Below, piece after piece: positions 34,220 to 45,840 of a stretch of 64,000 nucleotides of DNA. Each line of letters begins with the position of its first letter. Position 1 is the first letter of the stretch. The DNA comes from Alisma plantago-aquatica (lineage: Eukaryota; Streptophyta; Magnoliopsida; Alismatales; Alismataceae). Location of the stretch: the NCBI GenBank assembly GCA_963693085.1, contig OY856410.1, forward strand, positions 890,953,835 through 891,017,834. Direction: 5' to 3'. A program made the translations under genes and the position numbers. Under the pieces are notes generated by a model. It did no database searches. It worked only from the letters and a program-made list of their open reading frames with translations, and had not been told where the DNA came from.

Positions 34220-35270
34220 ATAAGAATTTTGTCCTCAAAATTCCGTCAAACAAAGAAATAGTTTAGGATAAGCCTTTCATGCGTCCATCAGGGCTCCCGT
34301 GTGGCTTCCCCCTTTCCATGGTGCTTCCCAAGAACCTTCATCATCTCATATTCTTCCATCTGAGTTCTTTATTACCTTGGTATATCGTACCCTCATAGGT
34401 GACTCAGGACATTTCAACCTCTCAAAAGCTGAATAGGTTCAAGGCTCAGCACATGGCTTGGGTACCTCACATAGTTCTCTAGATCGGACTCACATTACAC
34501 ATCATGTTATCCTGAGGGGAAAGGCTAAACACAACCATATCCACCAATCCATCCCAAATGGACCCATATATCAGGGACTTAACTTTCTCTATTGTAGCTT
34601 GGAGGGGTCAGATTTTCACATCAAATTCTCCCACAGTGAACTACATGTCAGTTTGCTTTGCATCAGCTCATGACTCATGTCACCCTTGGGCTCTCTCTCA
34701 ACCATTGCACGATCAAGCGACTTCATCTGCACACACTGTGGTTCTTTTCTGACCTTCGCGAGACCTCCTTCACCAACATCATCATAATGAAGTGGTGATC
34801 GACACAACCTCCTTATAGAACTTCTTTCATCCCGATAAAGGCTATGGTGGTTAACATCACATCCTAAGAACTGTCTCTATGTATCACCCTGAATGAGCAC
34901 ACATGCTCTCATCAGACCCTCTAGTCTGGATCATACTGTCCATTCGTATCGGGTGATAAACTGTACTGACATCGAGTTCTTCATGTATCTACTTCCACCT
35001 AATGGAAGTGAACCTTTAGGTCCTACTCAAGAACTCTTGAACTCGCATCATGGTGTAGTTGAACCATCTTTCTCTCTTAAGTAGTTCAACTGAATCTGTC
35101 CCTTTACATCATTCTTTCTTTCTCATGTCATCTAGGTAAGGCGATCTACCATAACCCATATTGCATCATGACTTTCCTTGGTCAAGGGGAGACTTTCCAC
35201 GTCATCTGTAGTGATGAACTCCCATTACCTCTCAGGGACTCTTTTATCCTCTATATCGATACACTGGGTT
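34220..35270 (-). pseudogene. Integrase and chromodomain remnant of element C
   Basis: Minus-strand peptides match the end of chromovirus pol in order. HDAIWVMVDRLT (integrase core, near 35,145-35,180) comes first. A piece equivalent to HPQTDGQSERTIQTLEDMLRAC is seen as YHPIRMDSMIQT near 34,930. RCRSPLHYDDVGE is at 34,769-34,807. KVLGKHHGKGEATREP near 34,300-34,350 corresponds to the chromodomain end KVLW..HHG.EEATWE, followed by FEDKIL just before the polypurine tract. Stops and frameshifts break every stretch. Integrase with a chromodomain directs insertion into chromatin in intact relatives. Confidence 0.78.
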
Positions 35271-38200
35271 ACTGGTGTTCATGTTTTACCTCCTGGCTTG
35301 CATGGCCACATGCAACTTCACATCAAGCAACCAAAGTGCTATTATCTCTCACTATTTTTTTAGTATCACAGTGTTTGGTGACCTTAAAACCATGATATCC
35401 CGTATGTCATAATTCCTCAAGATCGATTCCTCGAAAACCCTACACTACTCTCAATAGGGTTTTATTACCTTCTTATCCAAAGAAGTGTATCTGAGGTTCT
35501 CCTACCATCCTTTCATTGCATCAAAGACTAGGCTGGCTAACCAAACAACCATTAACTTGTTCAACATATCTTATTATATCTGAGTGTTAGTCAAAACACA
35601 TCTTCTTTCCAAACTTAGGGTTAACCGAACAACCTCAATTTATTCTAGCCTCTAACTAAACTAGGCAGCTATATCTCAACCAGAGCATTCATTACCACTT
35701 CACCTCCTTAGGTGTTAGGTAATGCTGAAGACATACACCCCCATGTATTCTACTTATCATCTCATCTCAAACTCTAAGTCAATCTTCATCAGAACACTCT
35801 GAGTTCATTCTCTTGGTTATCAAACTCAACCTTATATCACTTGCAAATTCCAGATAGCTCATGGTATTACATCCTCACAAGATGATCTCCTTAATACTCT
35901 TAGTGTTTGTAAACCATCCATGTATAATTCGCTCTACAAGGGTATGTTATCACCTTGTAGCAACGTTCCAACTCACATCATCTTTATCCTTGGTGTATGG
36001 CATGCGTACTGTCCTAACTCTCACTCCCATAACAAGAGGAAATAAGCATTTGGCTGTAGTCCAAATACATAGTTCTTCCTATTCCAAGAATAGAGATGGT
36101 ACATCCCACCTTGCCAGTACACCTTTACATCTAAGTTGAAACGTGCCACATATGTTTATACAAACATCCCGATATCAAAAATTACTTCCATGGAAAACTG
36201 GTCTCGAACCTACTGAGGTTAGTCATCTCCTCTAGGTCTATAGGGTGCCGGCACTTTTGGGGTCATCCCTCTTCCCTTATGCACCTAGAGAGTGCCCTAC
36301 TCATCTGCCCTTTGGGTCCCATGAGTTCATGAAGATGATCAATCTCCTAACCCCTGGCCCTCAGACCATGATAGATGTTACCTCCCGACCCTATGGTCAT
36401 GTGCAACTAGGGAATTAGGCAACTCCTTCTCCCATCGGTCTTATCCCTACCTGACCCTAGGATAGACTTAGGATTCCATTATAGTACATGTCCAACTTAG
36501 AACCTTACCCAATTCTTCATCATCTCTCTCTGCATTCATGACTGACTTTCATCCCTTCATAGGGGTCATGGCAACCTACCTACCTTGGTCAGGCCCCATT
36601 CCGGTTACCTCCATGGTAACACATCCACATGCACTCAGAGATGTCTATCTATGGGATTACAGGTTCATTCTCATACCATGTACTTTTCACCTAGATTCTC
36701 AAGATCCTCTAAAACCTCTTTAGGTTACCTCAAAACTGACAAAACTGGTATACACCCTACAAAAGGGTCCCTCTCCCAGGATGGGAGGAAACTACACCCT
36801 GATAACCGCAATCACAAACGTCCTTATGTTTAGGGTATGCATCCACATGAGCATGCTTAGCCCTAGCAAGCTACTAAGGCACAAGAAGACACTTACCAAA
36901 CCATGCTAGGTCACACTTGTTCTCATACTCAACATTAGACCAACTTAGTTGTGAGGTGTTCATCAAACATACCCTTAACTTAAGGGGTTTCCTTTACCTA
37001 TACACATGAGGAGTACCATGCTCGAAACTATAGAGATTCAAATATCACCACGAGCATTGGATACATTACTTCCCCTCTTAGGCATAGGAACCTTAGGTTC
37101 ACCTTTGGGTGTCCAACTATATGATCAAACTCTTAACCACGAATCAAGAATGTATAAGGCATGACATGCACTTCCATGATCCTTCTTCTCGAGCAACACT
37201 TCAGAGTTGAGTCCTCTTCCAGGACAACCAACTAGGTATAAAGCCTCACAACTGGTTACTTAAACCTCCCTAGGGTCTAAAGCACTCTTTATCTCATCCA
37301 ATAGGTAATCACTTATACCATAGGTACCAGAAGCATCATCCTCCCTCTAGGGTTTGGTTCCTCTAAAGGAAACCAAGATATCATTAGCCTTCAGGGATCG
37401 AGTATGAGGCAACCTGTATCATCCACTTAGGTCGCATCATCCTCCACTCCCCATTATTCCTCATGTCTTGGAATCTAAGCTTCCAACCTTTTTGCTTGGG
37501 TCCTACTTTCTCTCTCCAAAGCTAACTCCACATCCAGCCATCCTACTAGAGGTCCTTTCTCCATGAAGGCTCAAGCTCACAAGCATACCCTTATGTGGGT
37601 GAATCCTATGCTCAACCTTATGTTTACTCATGATTATCCATAGCCCCTTATGCTTATGTCATAATCCATCCATCTTGTCCTTCTGAACTCAGTTTTAACT
37701 TACTGCTCGTGCCACTGAAGCACTCTGGCTGCAAGCTATACCCTACTTTCCTAAGCCCATAGGGTATCTATAGGTTCTCCTCTGACCTCATCCATGGAGG
37801 AGCTATCCTCCACTCTAACATGCACGACCCTCTCCATGGCTGGGTCACCAAAGGTACTAGGTCATCTAACCTCTTATGGCATCCTAAAGGCATGTCCAAC
37901 CAAACACTCAGTCAACCATGACATCAAACTCATCATGTCATCTTTCTCTCTAACCTTCACTTAGGGTTAGGGTTATCCTCATCCTCAAAGGATGTGCTAG
38001 GTCTCTATTCTTAATGGAGGTCTCTACCTCCAAGACCAACTCTCTCTACTCATTCTCCTACCAAGGACATCTAGCCTCAGGTTTCTCCTGAGAGCAATGA
38101 CAACTCGTGTCATACGACCTAAGCATGTATCTATTCCTTTACGCTTACACTATTAAGCTTATGTCCATGACATCTTATTTACATGCTTTTCATTAATTTG

Positions 38201-38554
38201 GTGGAGGATTCCTTAATCCTTATTAACCTTACCCATACCTCAAGAGGGTGAGGAGAAGAGAGGAAACGCTAATCCTTAAGGTCCTTAATAGAATTTGAGT
38301 TGAGAAGGGATGAACAAGATGAGAGAGTCCTAAAGGTATCTTATTTCGAGTCATATCCTAAGACATCGGCCAGGTAGTCACACAATCCGAGAGTCCTCGT
38401 ATTCCGACTAGCGGTGCAGAGGAAACTATTGCTAGCCCCCGGATGTGATCCTTTTCTAGACGCCTCAATCTTTTGGACAATCCTCTAATAACTCCCTTAG
38501 TTCTATGGAATTTGTAAAATTTAATAATTATTAAATATTAAGTGAGGAACCTAT
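35271..38554 (-). other. Remaining internal region of element C
   Basis: About 3.3 kb between the integrase remnant and the primer site. Composition differs from the AT-rich spacers, but I could not recognise gag, protease, RT or RNase H motifs. Either the region is deeply decayed or large parts are deleted, because intact Tekay-type internal regions are several kilobases longer. Short plus-strand ORFs here are not supported. Confidence 0.5.
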
Positions 38555-38566
38555 GCTCTGATACCA
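38555..38566 (-). other. Primer-binding site of element C (tRNA-iMet type)
   Basis: Minus strand TGGTATCAGAGC, the standard initiator-Met primer site of many plant LTR elements, two bases from the right LTR. Confidence 0.9.
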
Positions 38567-39248
38567 ATTGTAATGACCCCGCCTCCCGGTAACCCCCAAT
38601 TAAGAGAGACCCGAAGATCACAACCATTATTCAATTAACAGGATCAAAGGTTCAACAAATAATCAAAAATAATTATGAAATTCTACTAACTAACTCGAAT
38701 TTGGTACAAAATTAAAACTTTACTTACCTTTGAAAACTTTGAAAATCTATCTATCCAAAGCTTGAATGATTCTATCTAATCCTCCTTGCACTTTATTTCT
38801 TATTTCCACAATGTGTCACTTTACTGTTTGTTCTTTCAATTGTTGTTCCTAAAATGCTGACAAACAAAACGTCGGTCATTATATCGAAATATACTGGTAT
38901 GTGGGGACAACCAAAATCTTGCAAATATGGCTAACAATTTAATAATCACAATCAAATTATTTAACAAGCCACTTTACATTTTCAATGTTTCATTCTCCAT
39001 CGCTTTTACCCTAACCCTGTCATACCCCTCTAGGGTTTCTCTCTTGCCATTGACTTATGGCCACCTTCTCAATCCCAAGCTTGGTGCCTGGGAGTCACCT
39101 CTCTTGGTGCTCCATAGTCATGCATCATAGACCACCTTCTCATTCCCGAGCTTGGTGTCTGGGGTCACCTCTCATGGTGCCCATTGGTCTACCCTCCTGG
39201 GCCTGACATTTATGGCATCTTCCATCAGGGTGGCATGTAGGTGCGAGA

Positions 39249-39253
<5 letters not shown>

Positions 39254-39313
<60 letters not shown>
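39254..39313. repeat. CA/TA microsatellite in the right LTR of C
   Basis: CA dinucleotides followed by TA dinucleotides. The homologous site in the left LTR is pure AT. Confidence 0.95.
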
Positions 39314-39317
<4 letters not shown>

Positions 39318-39422
39318 CGTGATAACCATAGTGACTTTATAGTTGCAATATGAACATCCAAACTGTTTAGATTACATTCAATGCGAGGAAACATTCAGAA
39401 AACAATCGGGAAACTAATGTGA

Positions 39423-39623
39423 TTAATCATAATTAACCACATACCTGATCCAGAGCAACTTGATTGTCCAAGCAATAAGGATAAAGAACAAGCAACAAGC
39501 AATCAATAATATCATGAAATTAATGCATGTCATCCAAGTGTTATAGTTTATCCAGAACATTCTAAAGCTAGACTTGGATTCCACCTTAGGCTTTCTAGGC
39601 AACTTTAGGGTTTTATCCTCCAT
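39423..39623 (-). other. 66-codon ORF inside the right LTR of C
   Basis: The partner of the ORF at 31,791-31,991, with the same basic N-terminus and single hydrophobic segment. Two residues differ. Function is unknown and a coding role is uncertain. Confidence 0.3.
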
Positions 39624-40885
39624 AATACTTTTATCACATTTAATGCTCTCTTAGTTTACAAACCCTAATTTCAACATCATAATTTCAATTAAAGTCGATT
39701 ATTTCTCTTTTATATCAAACTACCATCTTTATCCTTTTAAGTTATTTCAAGGTCATTAGACTCAATTATCACCTTTAGTTTCTTTCGGATTGACAAATCA
39801 TAATTCATTATGGTTTAATTCACATACGAACTCTATTTATCACCAATTCTACCTTTACCCATTAAAAAACCTTAATTACTACATTAAGGGTATTTATCCA
39901 CAATTAGGAACTTTTATACTCGAATTAGCTTGTAATTATCATATCTCAACATTATTCATGATTTTGAATAACAAAAACCATTATGAGTCGCATTCACTAA
40001 CATTAGGGTTTCAAAGCCCATTAAGCATATTTATGCACATGAACTCTCAATTAAACTAATTACGTACAAAGTTCATCATTAACGTTGCAACAATTTCTAT
40101 TACTTAATTTCATAATGAATTTAAACATTGACTTAAATTAGGGTTCCTAACATGATTTCAAATCACTTTTACTTACTTTAGCATATTTTTGTAGATAGGA
40201 ACAAAATCAGATTCTAAAAGTATTTTTATTGCATTCTACGTGTTCTCCTGATGAATTTTCATATTTTGTACATTTCCATCGGAGCAACCAATCTTTAGAT
40301 ATGAATTTAGCAAAGATTTACCATTTTGGACCAATCAGAGCGTGCCACGTTGCTAGACTCCATGCAACACGCTCAAAGAGATTATAATCAAAATACTATT
40401 TTGCCCTTGGTAAGTTAAGTGCTCATTCAGCCCGCAAAGGAGCAAAACGGTCCAGCGCCTCCCTTCCTTCTTCAACCTCGTGATAGTCTACTGTTTTTGC
40501 CCTAGCCGCAAATTGCACCACCTCTCCTTCCTTCTCTGCACCCCACCGGCCTCCGGCGATTCCTCCCTCGCCTCTAGTGCCCTTCCCCGCATCTGACCAT
40601 GCTTCAGTTGATGATCTGGACGGCCGGGTGCAGGAGCACTGGCCTGCGACCCACGACCATACTGCAGATCTGCTGCAGACACCGCATGAGATCATGTGCC
40701 TGGGGACGATAGCTTAATCGTCCAGGGTTGTCGTGGGAGTATTGGGCTTCTGTTGCGCATCATTCTCATCCTCTTGTTGCTCCAAGATAGAGTCGCATTC
40801 AAGGGTTAGGGTTTGTATGAAGAAGAAGAAGAATAGGAGAGAGGGGTGCATGGGGCCCTTCTTGAACTCGACCGTGGCTCTACCC

Positions 40886-40894
40886 CTTTATATA
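40886..40894 (-). promoter_or_regulatory. TATA box of the right LTR of C
   Basis: Minus-strand TATATAAAG. In this 5' LTR it would drive leftward transcription of element C through a leader of more than 2 kb before the primer site. Confidence 0.7.
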
Positions 40895-41841
40895 GGGGTG
40901 GGAAAACAGAGCCTTATGTTGTTTTATTCATGACTCAAAGAGTCCTTTCCCAAGTAGGAAATTAATTCCTTCAATGAGAATTAATCCTTCTCTCTCTTCT
41001 TAATCCTTTTGATATTCTCTATTATCTGTATAAATTCAAACATCCTTGCCATTAATCTCTTTATTCTTTCTTTTTAAACCATTGGCACGGATTTCTATTT
41101 TCCTTTAGTAGAAACTATTTCCTTTTTTAGAAATACCACATAACCCATTAATAATATATTAACATTATATTCTTATTTTCTTTTATAGGTATTTTATCTT
41201 TCCTCCTTCTTCATTGGGACTCCTTGGATCCTAAGAAACACTATTATTTCGAAATCCTTTTTATTGGATGCTCATTATCCTTCTAGATGCATTATTTCAC
41301 ATTATCTTGTTTATTTCTCATTAAAATATCTCTTTTTGAGGATTTCTCTTAATTTCTCTTTTATTTTCCTCATGGGAGTTCCTCTTAACATTATGAATCC
41401 TTGGGATACGAAATCCCACCAAGGATAACTCAATTATACCTCTTTTCACTTATTTTCCACATTTTACCATTGTTTTTAATTTCTTTCTTAATAAAGAAAT
41501 AATTAATTGATCTTTTCTTTTCTTATTGCTTTATCTTTGCAACTTTGAACTCCTTGGAACCCAAGGAACCCATGTGGCACGAAATCCACCTTTTGTATTA
41601 AGTTCTTTTGCCTTCTAGAGGTTTCCACACCTTTCTTTTCTCAAAAACTCAATTATTCATTTACTAATTGAATTTCCTTATTATTGGGCCCAATAGCCAA
41701 TAAAGCCCACAACACAATTATCAAGGCTATTGTAAACAAAATTCATGCATTCAATCAAAAGACATCATTATTTGTTCATTTATTTTTATTATGAGAAATC
41801 ACATTTCTCACCAAAGGAACCCAAAAATTGGGGTTGTAACA

Positions 41842-44478
41842 ATAAACCTTAAGCTCAACTGCAAAGGAAGTTGAATCAAATGATCAAGGAACTGGTGAAG
41901 AAAGAAGTGATCAAGCTTTGATGTGGAAGAATCATATACCCTATAAGTGACAGCAATTAGGTAAGCCCTATTCATGTGGTGCCCAAGAATAGTGGAATGA
42001 TTGTTGTAAGAAGTGAGTATGGAGACAAGGTAGCAATGTGAACCATAACAAGTTGGCGTATGTGCATTTACTATTAGAAATTGAATGTTGGCACAAGAAA
42101 AGATTGTTTTCCTCTGTCGTTTATTGATCAAGTCCTAGAAAGATTAGCACATCATGATTACTTCTATTTCCTAGATGGGTATTTAGGATTCTATCAAGTA
42201 TCGATCCATCCCGACGATCAGGAGAAGACAACATTTACCTATATCTATGGCACATATGCTCTCAGAAGAATGCCATTTTGGCTGTGTAATGCACCTACAA
42301 CTTTCCAACGCTGCATGATCTCTACATTTTCAGTCATTCTAGAAGATATAGTAGAGGTCTTCATGGACGACATCTCTTTATATGGGGTAGATTTTGAGGG
42401 GTGTCTGAAAAATCTATCACTAGTCTTGCAACGTTGAGAAGAAAAACACCTGGTGTTGAATTGGGGAAAATGCCATTTTATGGTCCAAAATGGCATTGTC
42501 TTAGGACATAAGGTTTCCAAAAAAGGAATAGAGGTTGAACTAAGTAAGATTGAGGCTATATCCAATCTTCCACCACCTAAGTCTATCATGGGAGTAAGGA
42601 GTTTCTTAGGGCATGTGGGATACTATAGATTATTCATAAAACAATTTCAAAGATCCTAAGCCCCTTTCAAACCTCCTGATTAAGGATGTTGAATTCAAAT
42701 TCACTAATGAATGTTTAGAAGCATTCAATACCCTTAAAGAGGCCTTGACAATAGCTTCGATTCTGCAAGTGCCAGATTGGGAATTACCATTCGAGATTAT
42801 GTGTGATGCAAACGATTTCTCTATCGGAGTTGTTCTGGGACAAATGAAGGACAAAATGCACTACGTGATTTGCTATGCAAGTCGAATGTTTGATGAAGCC
42901 CAAGTGAATTATACCGCCACGGAAAAGGAAATGTTGGTCATCATATTTTCCTTTGATAAGTTCATATCATACATGATAGGATTGAAATTAAAAGTATACA
43001 ATGATCATGGAGCTATAAAATACCACATGAGTTTGTTGATAAGAAAGGAAAAGAGAATGTGGTCGCCAAACACCTATTGAGGATAGCTTTCGATGAAGAA
43101 AATAAGATGCCTATAAATGAAAGTTACACTGATGAAGCTCTTTTGATGGCTAAGTTGGTGGAACCAAGCCTACCCTGGTTTGCTAACATTTGTAACTATC
43201 TAGCATGTGGGAAACTACCACCTGAGATCACTTATAATAAAAATAATAAGTTGTTTTCCGATCTGAAAAGTTACTACTGGGATGACCTCTTTTATTCAAA
43301 AGATGCTCTGACAATTTATATCATCATTGTGTATCGAAAGAGGAAGTACCTCAAATCCTTTAAGGAATGACATTCCTCGAAATATGAAGGTCACCATGGA
43401 AGAGAAAGGACTGCTGCTAAGGTTCTATAGTGGGGATTTTATTGGTCGACACTTTTCAAGGATACCATTTCATTATAAAGACTTGAAAGGAATGCCAACT
43501 CATAGGAAACATCAGTAGAAGGAATGAGATGCCCATGGTATATTGGGTAGAAGTAGAAATTTTTGATGTATGGGGAATTGACTACATGGGACCATTCCCA
43601 ACATCAAGAGGAGACCAATATATTCTTGTTGTTGTGGACTATGTCTCAAAGTGTGTAGAGGTAGTTTCCACACAAACATGTGACTCAAAGGTTGTGATCA
43701 GGCTATTCCAGAAAATAATCTTTCTGTGATTTGGGGTACCACGCACTGCCATAAGTGACGGGGATCCCACTTCAGAGAAATATAGTTTGAAGCTCTCTTA
43801 AAAAAGTATACGGTTAAGTACAAGATGGCAACACCCTACCATCAACAAACATCAGGACAAGTAGAAGTATCGAATTGGCAAATCAAGCATATTTTGAAGA
43901 AGATAGTAAGTCGTACAAGGAAGGATTGGTCCATGAAACTCGACGATGCGTTATGGGCCTACCACACCGCATAAAAAACACTAATAGATACAACACCCTA
44001 AAGACTTATTTACGGGAAGTCATTCCATCTCCCTGTCGAATTAGAGCATCAAGCCCTCTGGGCCATGAAATTTCTAAATATGGATTTAGACAAAGCAGAT
44101 AAGAAAAGACTTCTCCAATTTCAAGATCTAGAGGAATTGAGGTTGAATGGTTACAAGAATGCAAAAATCTATAAGAAACGAACTAAGGTATGGCATGATG
44201 CCCACCTAAAAACCAAGGATGTGCATGAGGGAGACGGAGTTCTTTTATTTAACTCCAACATCAGATTATTCCCTGAAAAGATAACAACAAGATGGTCTAG
44301 ACCATTCTCTGTGGTAAAGATCTATCCATCAGGAATGATGCAAATCACCATCAATAAGACTGACACATTCAAGGTTAATGGACATCGGGTAAAAAGATAT
44401 TATGAAGATGAAGCCTTTGTAAGAAGGTCAAAATTAGAGCTAGAGGAGCCCAGACGTGGTCTAGCTAAGGATCTGTGA
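41842..44478 (+). pseudogene. RT, RNase H and integrase of element A (decayed)
   Basis: This continues the pol frame from 30,924. RT is at 41,850-42,660: FPLSFIDQVLERLAHHDYF, LDGYLGFYQVSIHP, MPFWLCNAPTTFQRC and the active-site FMDD at 42,360-42,371. RNase H starts about 42,745 (FEIMCDANDFSIGVVLGQ, YTATEKEML) but a deletion and frameshift near 43,015-43,025 jump from IKYH to HEFVDKKGKENVVAKHL, removing roughly 30 residues. Integrase is at 43,059-44,478, with core motif [11 protein letters not shown] near 43,570, ISDG near 43,755, and end motif FKVNGHRVKRYYE at 44,370-44,408. RT, RNase H and integrase copy RNA into DNA and insert it. Several stops and shifts make this copy inactive. The family is clearly Athila/Tat. 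Confidence 0.92.
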
Positions 44479-44525
44479 CAAGATAGAAAGAAAGAGTCAA
44501 GCTAAAGACTTTAAATTACAACTTC

Positions 44526-44541
44526 TTGGGAGGCAACCCAA
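44526..44541 (+). other. Conserved stem-loop after pol of element A
   Basis: TTGGGAGGCAACCCAA, identical to the copy after gag-protease in element B at 25,165. It lies about 50 bases after the pol stop. Confidence 0.75.
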
Positions 44542-44982
44542 GGGTTTCCATATCTCATATATCCACTTTTTCATTATAATAAAAATCAGTAGTTTAATAG
44601 GTCTTACTTTAAGGCCCTAATGCACCATTTGAATTTAGTAAGTAATATAATTTTGTCAAAAATCTTATCTACGGGAAGGTTCCAACTCATTTGTTGAGAT
44701 TTAGTATGAAAAAAATATTTTCTTATGTCCTTCATTACAGGAGCCAATCATGTGGTTCCATTGATTGATCCCAACCACCGATTGGTACCCAGGAAGAACC
44801 ACCTGTTGATGGTACCCTACCTCACCATCGAGTGATTACAGCTATGCTTCCATCGCCTAACACCTGTAACCGGGTCATCGGCTGATCAAGGCTCCTTCAT
44901 CGCCTGCCTAGCCACCAATGGATGGTCACAAGAGCCGAAGAGCCCACCAAAACACCCCGTGAATGACTCAGTAAGGGAAAAA

Positions 44983-44990
44983 TATAAAAG
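44983..44990 (+). promoter_or_regulatory. TATA box before ORF3 of element A
   Basis: TATAAAAG in AATATAAAAGGGGA, close in wording to the LTR TATA box of A at 17,016. It follows the palindromic words and precedes ORF3, as in elements B and D. Confidence 0.5.
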
Positions 44991-45840
44991 GGGACCGAAT
45001 ACCCCCCTTTCACTCTCCTTTCACCAAATGAACAAGTCAAAACCCTACCACCATCATTGAAGGAAGAAAAAATGACAAATGCAATTCCCCCCCGATGGTT
45101 AGTGAGGTGCAATACGCAGCCATCTCCGACCAAGTGAGATTGTCAAAACAATGTTTCCAAGTCACTAGTGAGCTCGACACCAGCGTCGACGAGGCAACCC
45201 ATAAACTAGGGTTTTCTTTACCTAACCTTGCACCACCATATTCTCTGCCTTCCTTCTTCTGACATGGTTAAAGTCATCGACGGTCAATCATGACCTTCAT
45301 CCTCCTTACTAACTACCAACTGCCATTGCCTTTTTGGCACACCCATCAGTCACTGCCCGATTCCCCCACTAATTGTTTGAGCCATCGACTATTTCGGCAT
45401 CACCACCAACCTTTGATTGTCGCCAAACCTTCTTTGTCATCGCCCCCCTCAACAATTATGTCTATCAATTGATTCTGACTTTATACTGTGCCGATCTTCG
45501 GCCGTTTCTAGCATGCTCATCACCACCTATTTCCATCGCCTAAATCAGGCCTTTGACATGTCAACCATCAGTTGAGGGAACCACCGACTATTTTGAGCCA
45601 TCCATTGAGACCATCAATAGTTACCTTCCTCTGTTGTTTCACCACTTTATCAACCTATGGATACCATCGATTGCTATTGCTAAGTTTAACTGCTTTATCA
45701 ACAAATCTATTACCTAACATATGTTGATTGCCTTTTTACCCATCTAATCAATCTAGCTAGAGATACTTAGTGTATCTACCAACATAAGACGGCAAGAAAG
45801 TAGGGAAAGATCCAAGTGCATGAGTTTGTGTACACCAAGA

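Larger units (their letters stand above)
30925..41841 (-). mobile_element. Element C: Tekay/Del-like Ty3/gypsy chromovirus, decayed, minus strand
   Basis: A 10,917-bp insertion with LTRs of 3,282 and 3,273 bp and a 5-bp duplication (ATAAA). On the minus strand the LTR runs TGTTACAACCCC...GGGGTCATTACA. The primer site (tRNA-iMet type) is next to the right LTR and the polypurine tract next to the left LTR, so transcription runs leftward. Minus-strand remnants include integrase motifs and an EAT-type chromodomain end. The long LTRs, iMet primer and chromodomain fit the Tekay/Del lineage. The internal region is only 4.36 kb and full of stops, so the copy is not autonomous. Confidence 0.88.
38569..41841 (-). 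mobile_element. Right LTR of element C (its 5' LTR)
   Basis: 3,273 bp, paired with 30,925-34,206. On the plus strand it starts TGTAATGACCCC and ends GGGGTTGTAACA, followed by ATAAA. The TATA box is at 40,886-40,894 on the minus strand. The GC-rich island is at about 40,430-40,760. Confidence 0.93.
44479..45840 (+). other. Leader between pol and ORF3 of element A
   Basis: It holds, in order, the stem-loop TTGGGAGGCAACCCAA (44,526-44,541), an acceptor-like TTCATTACAG (to 44,740), degenerate CCATCGA/GATGG palindromic words (about 44,757-44,930 and scattered on to 45,680), and a TATA box (44,983-44,990). The order is the same as in element B. Short ORFs in it are not supported. Confidence 0.65.

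Noticed and set aside
34458..36833. Plus-strand ORFs of 60-92 codons
   Set aside because: They are antisense to decayed pol of element C, whose coding strand is minus.
44897..45472. ORFs in the leader of element A
   Set aside because: Short, Ser/Pro/His-rich frames produced by the palindromic and simple words of the leader. No similarity to element B coding sequence.
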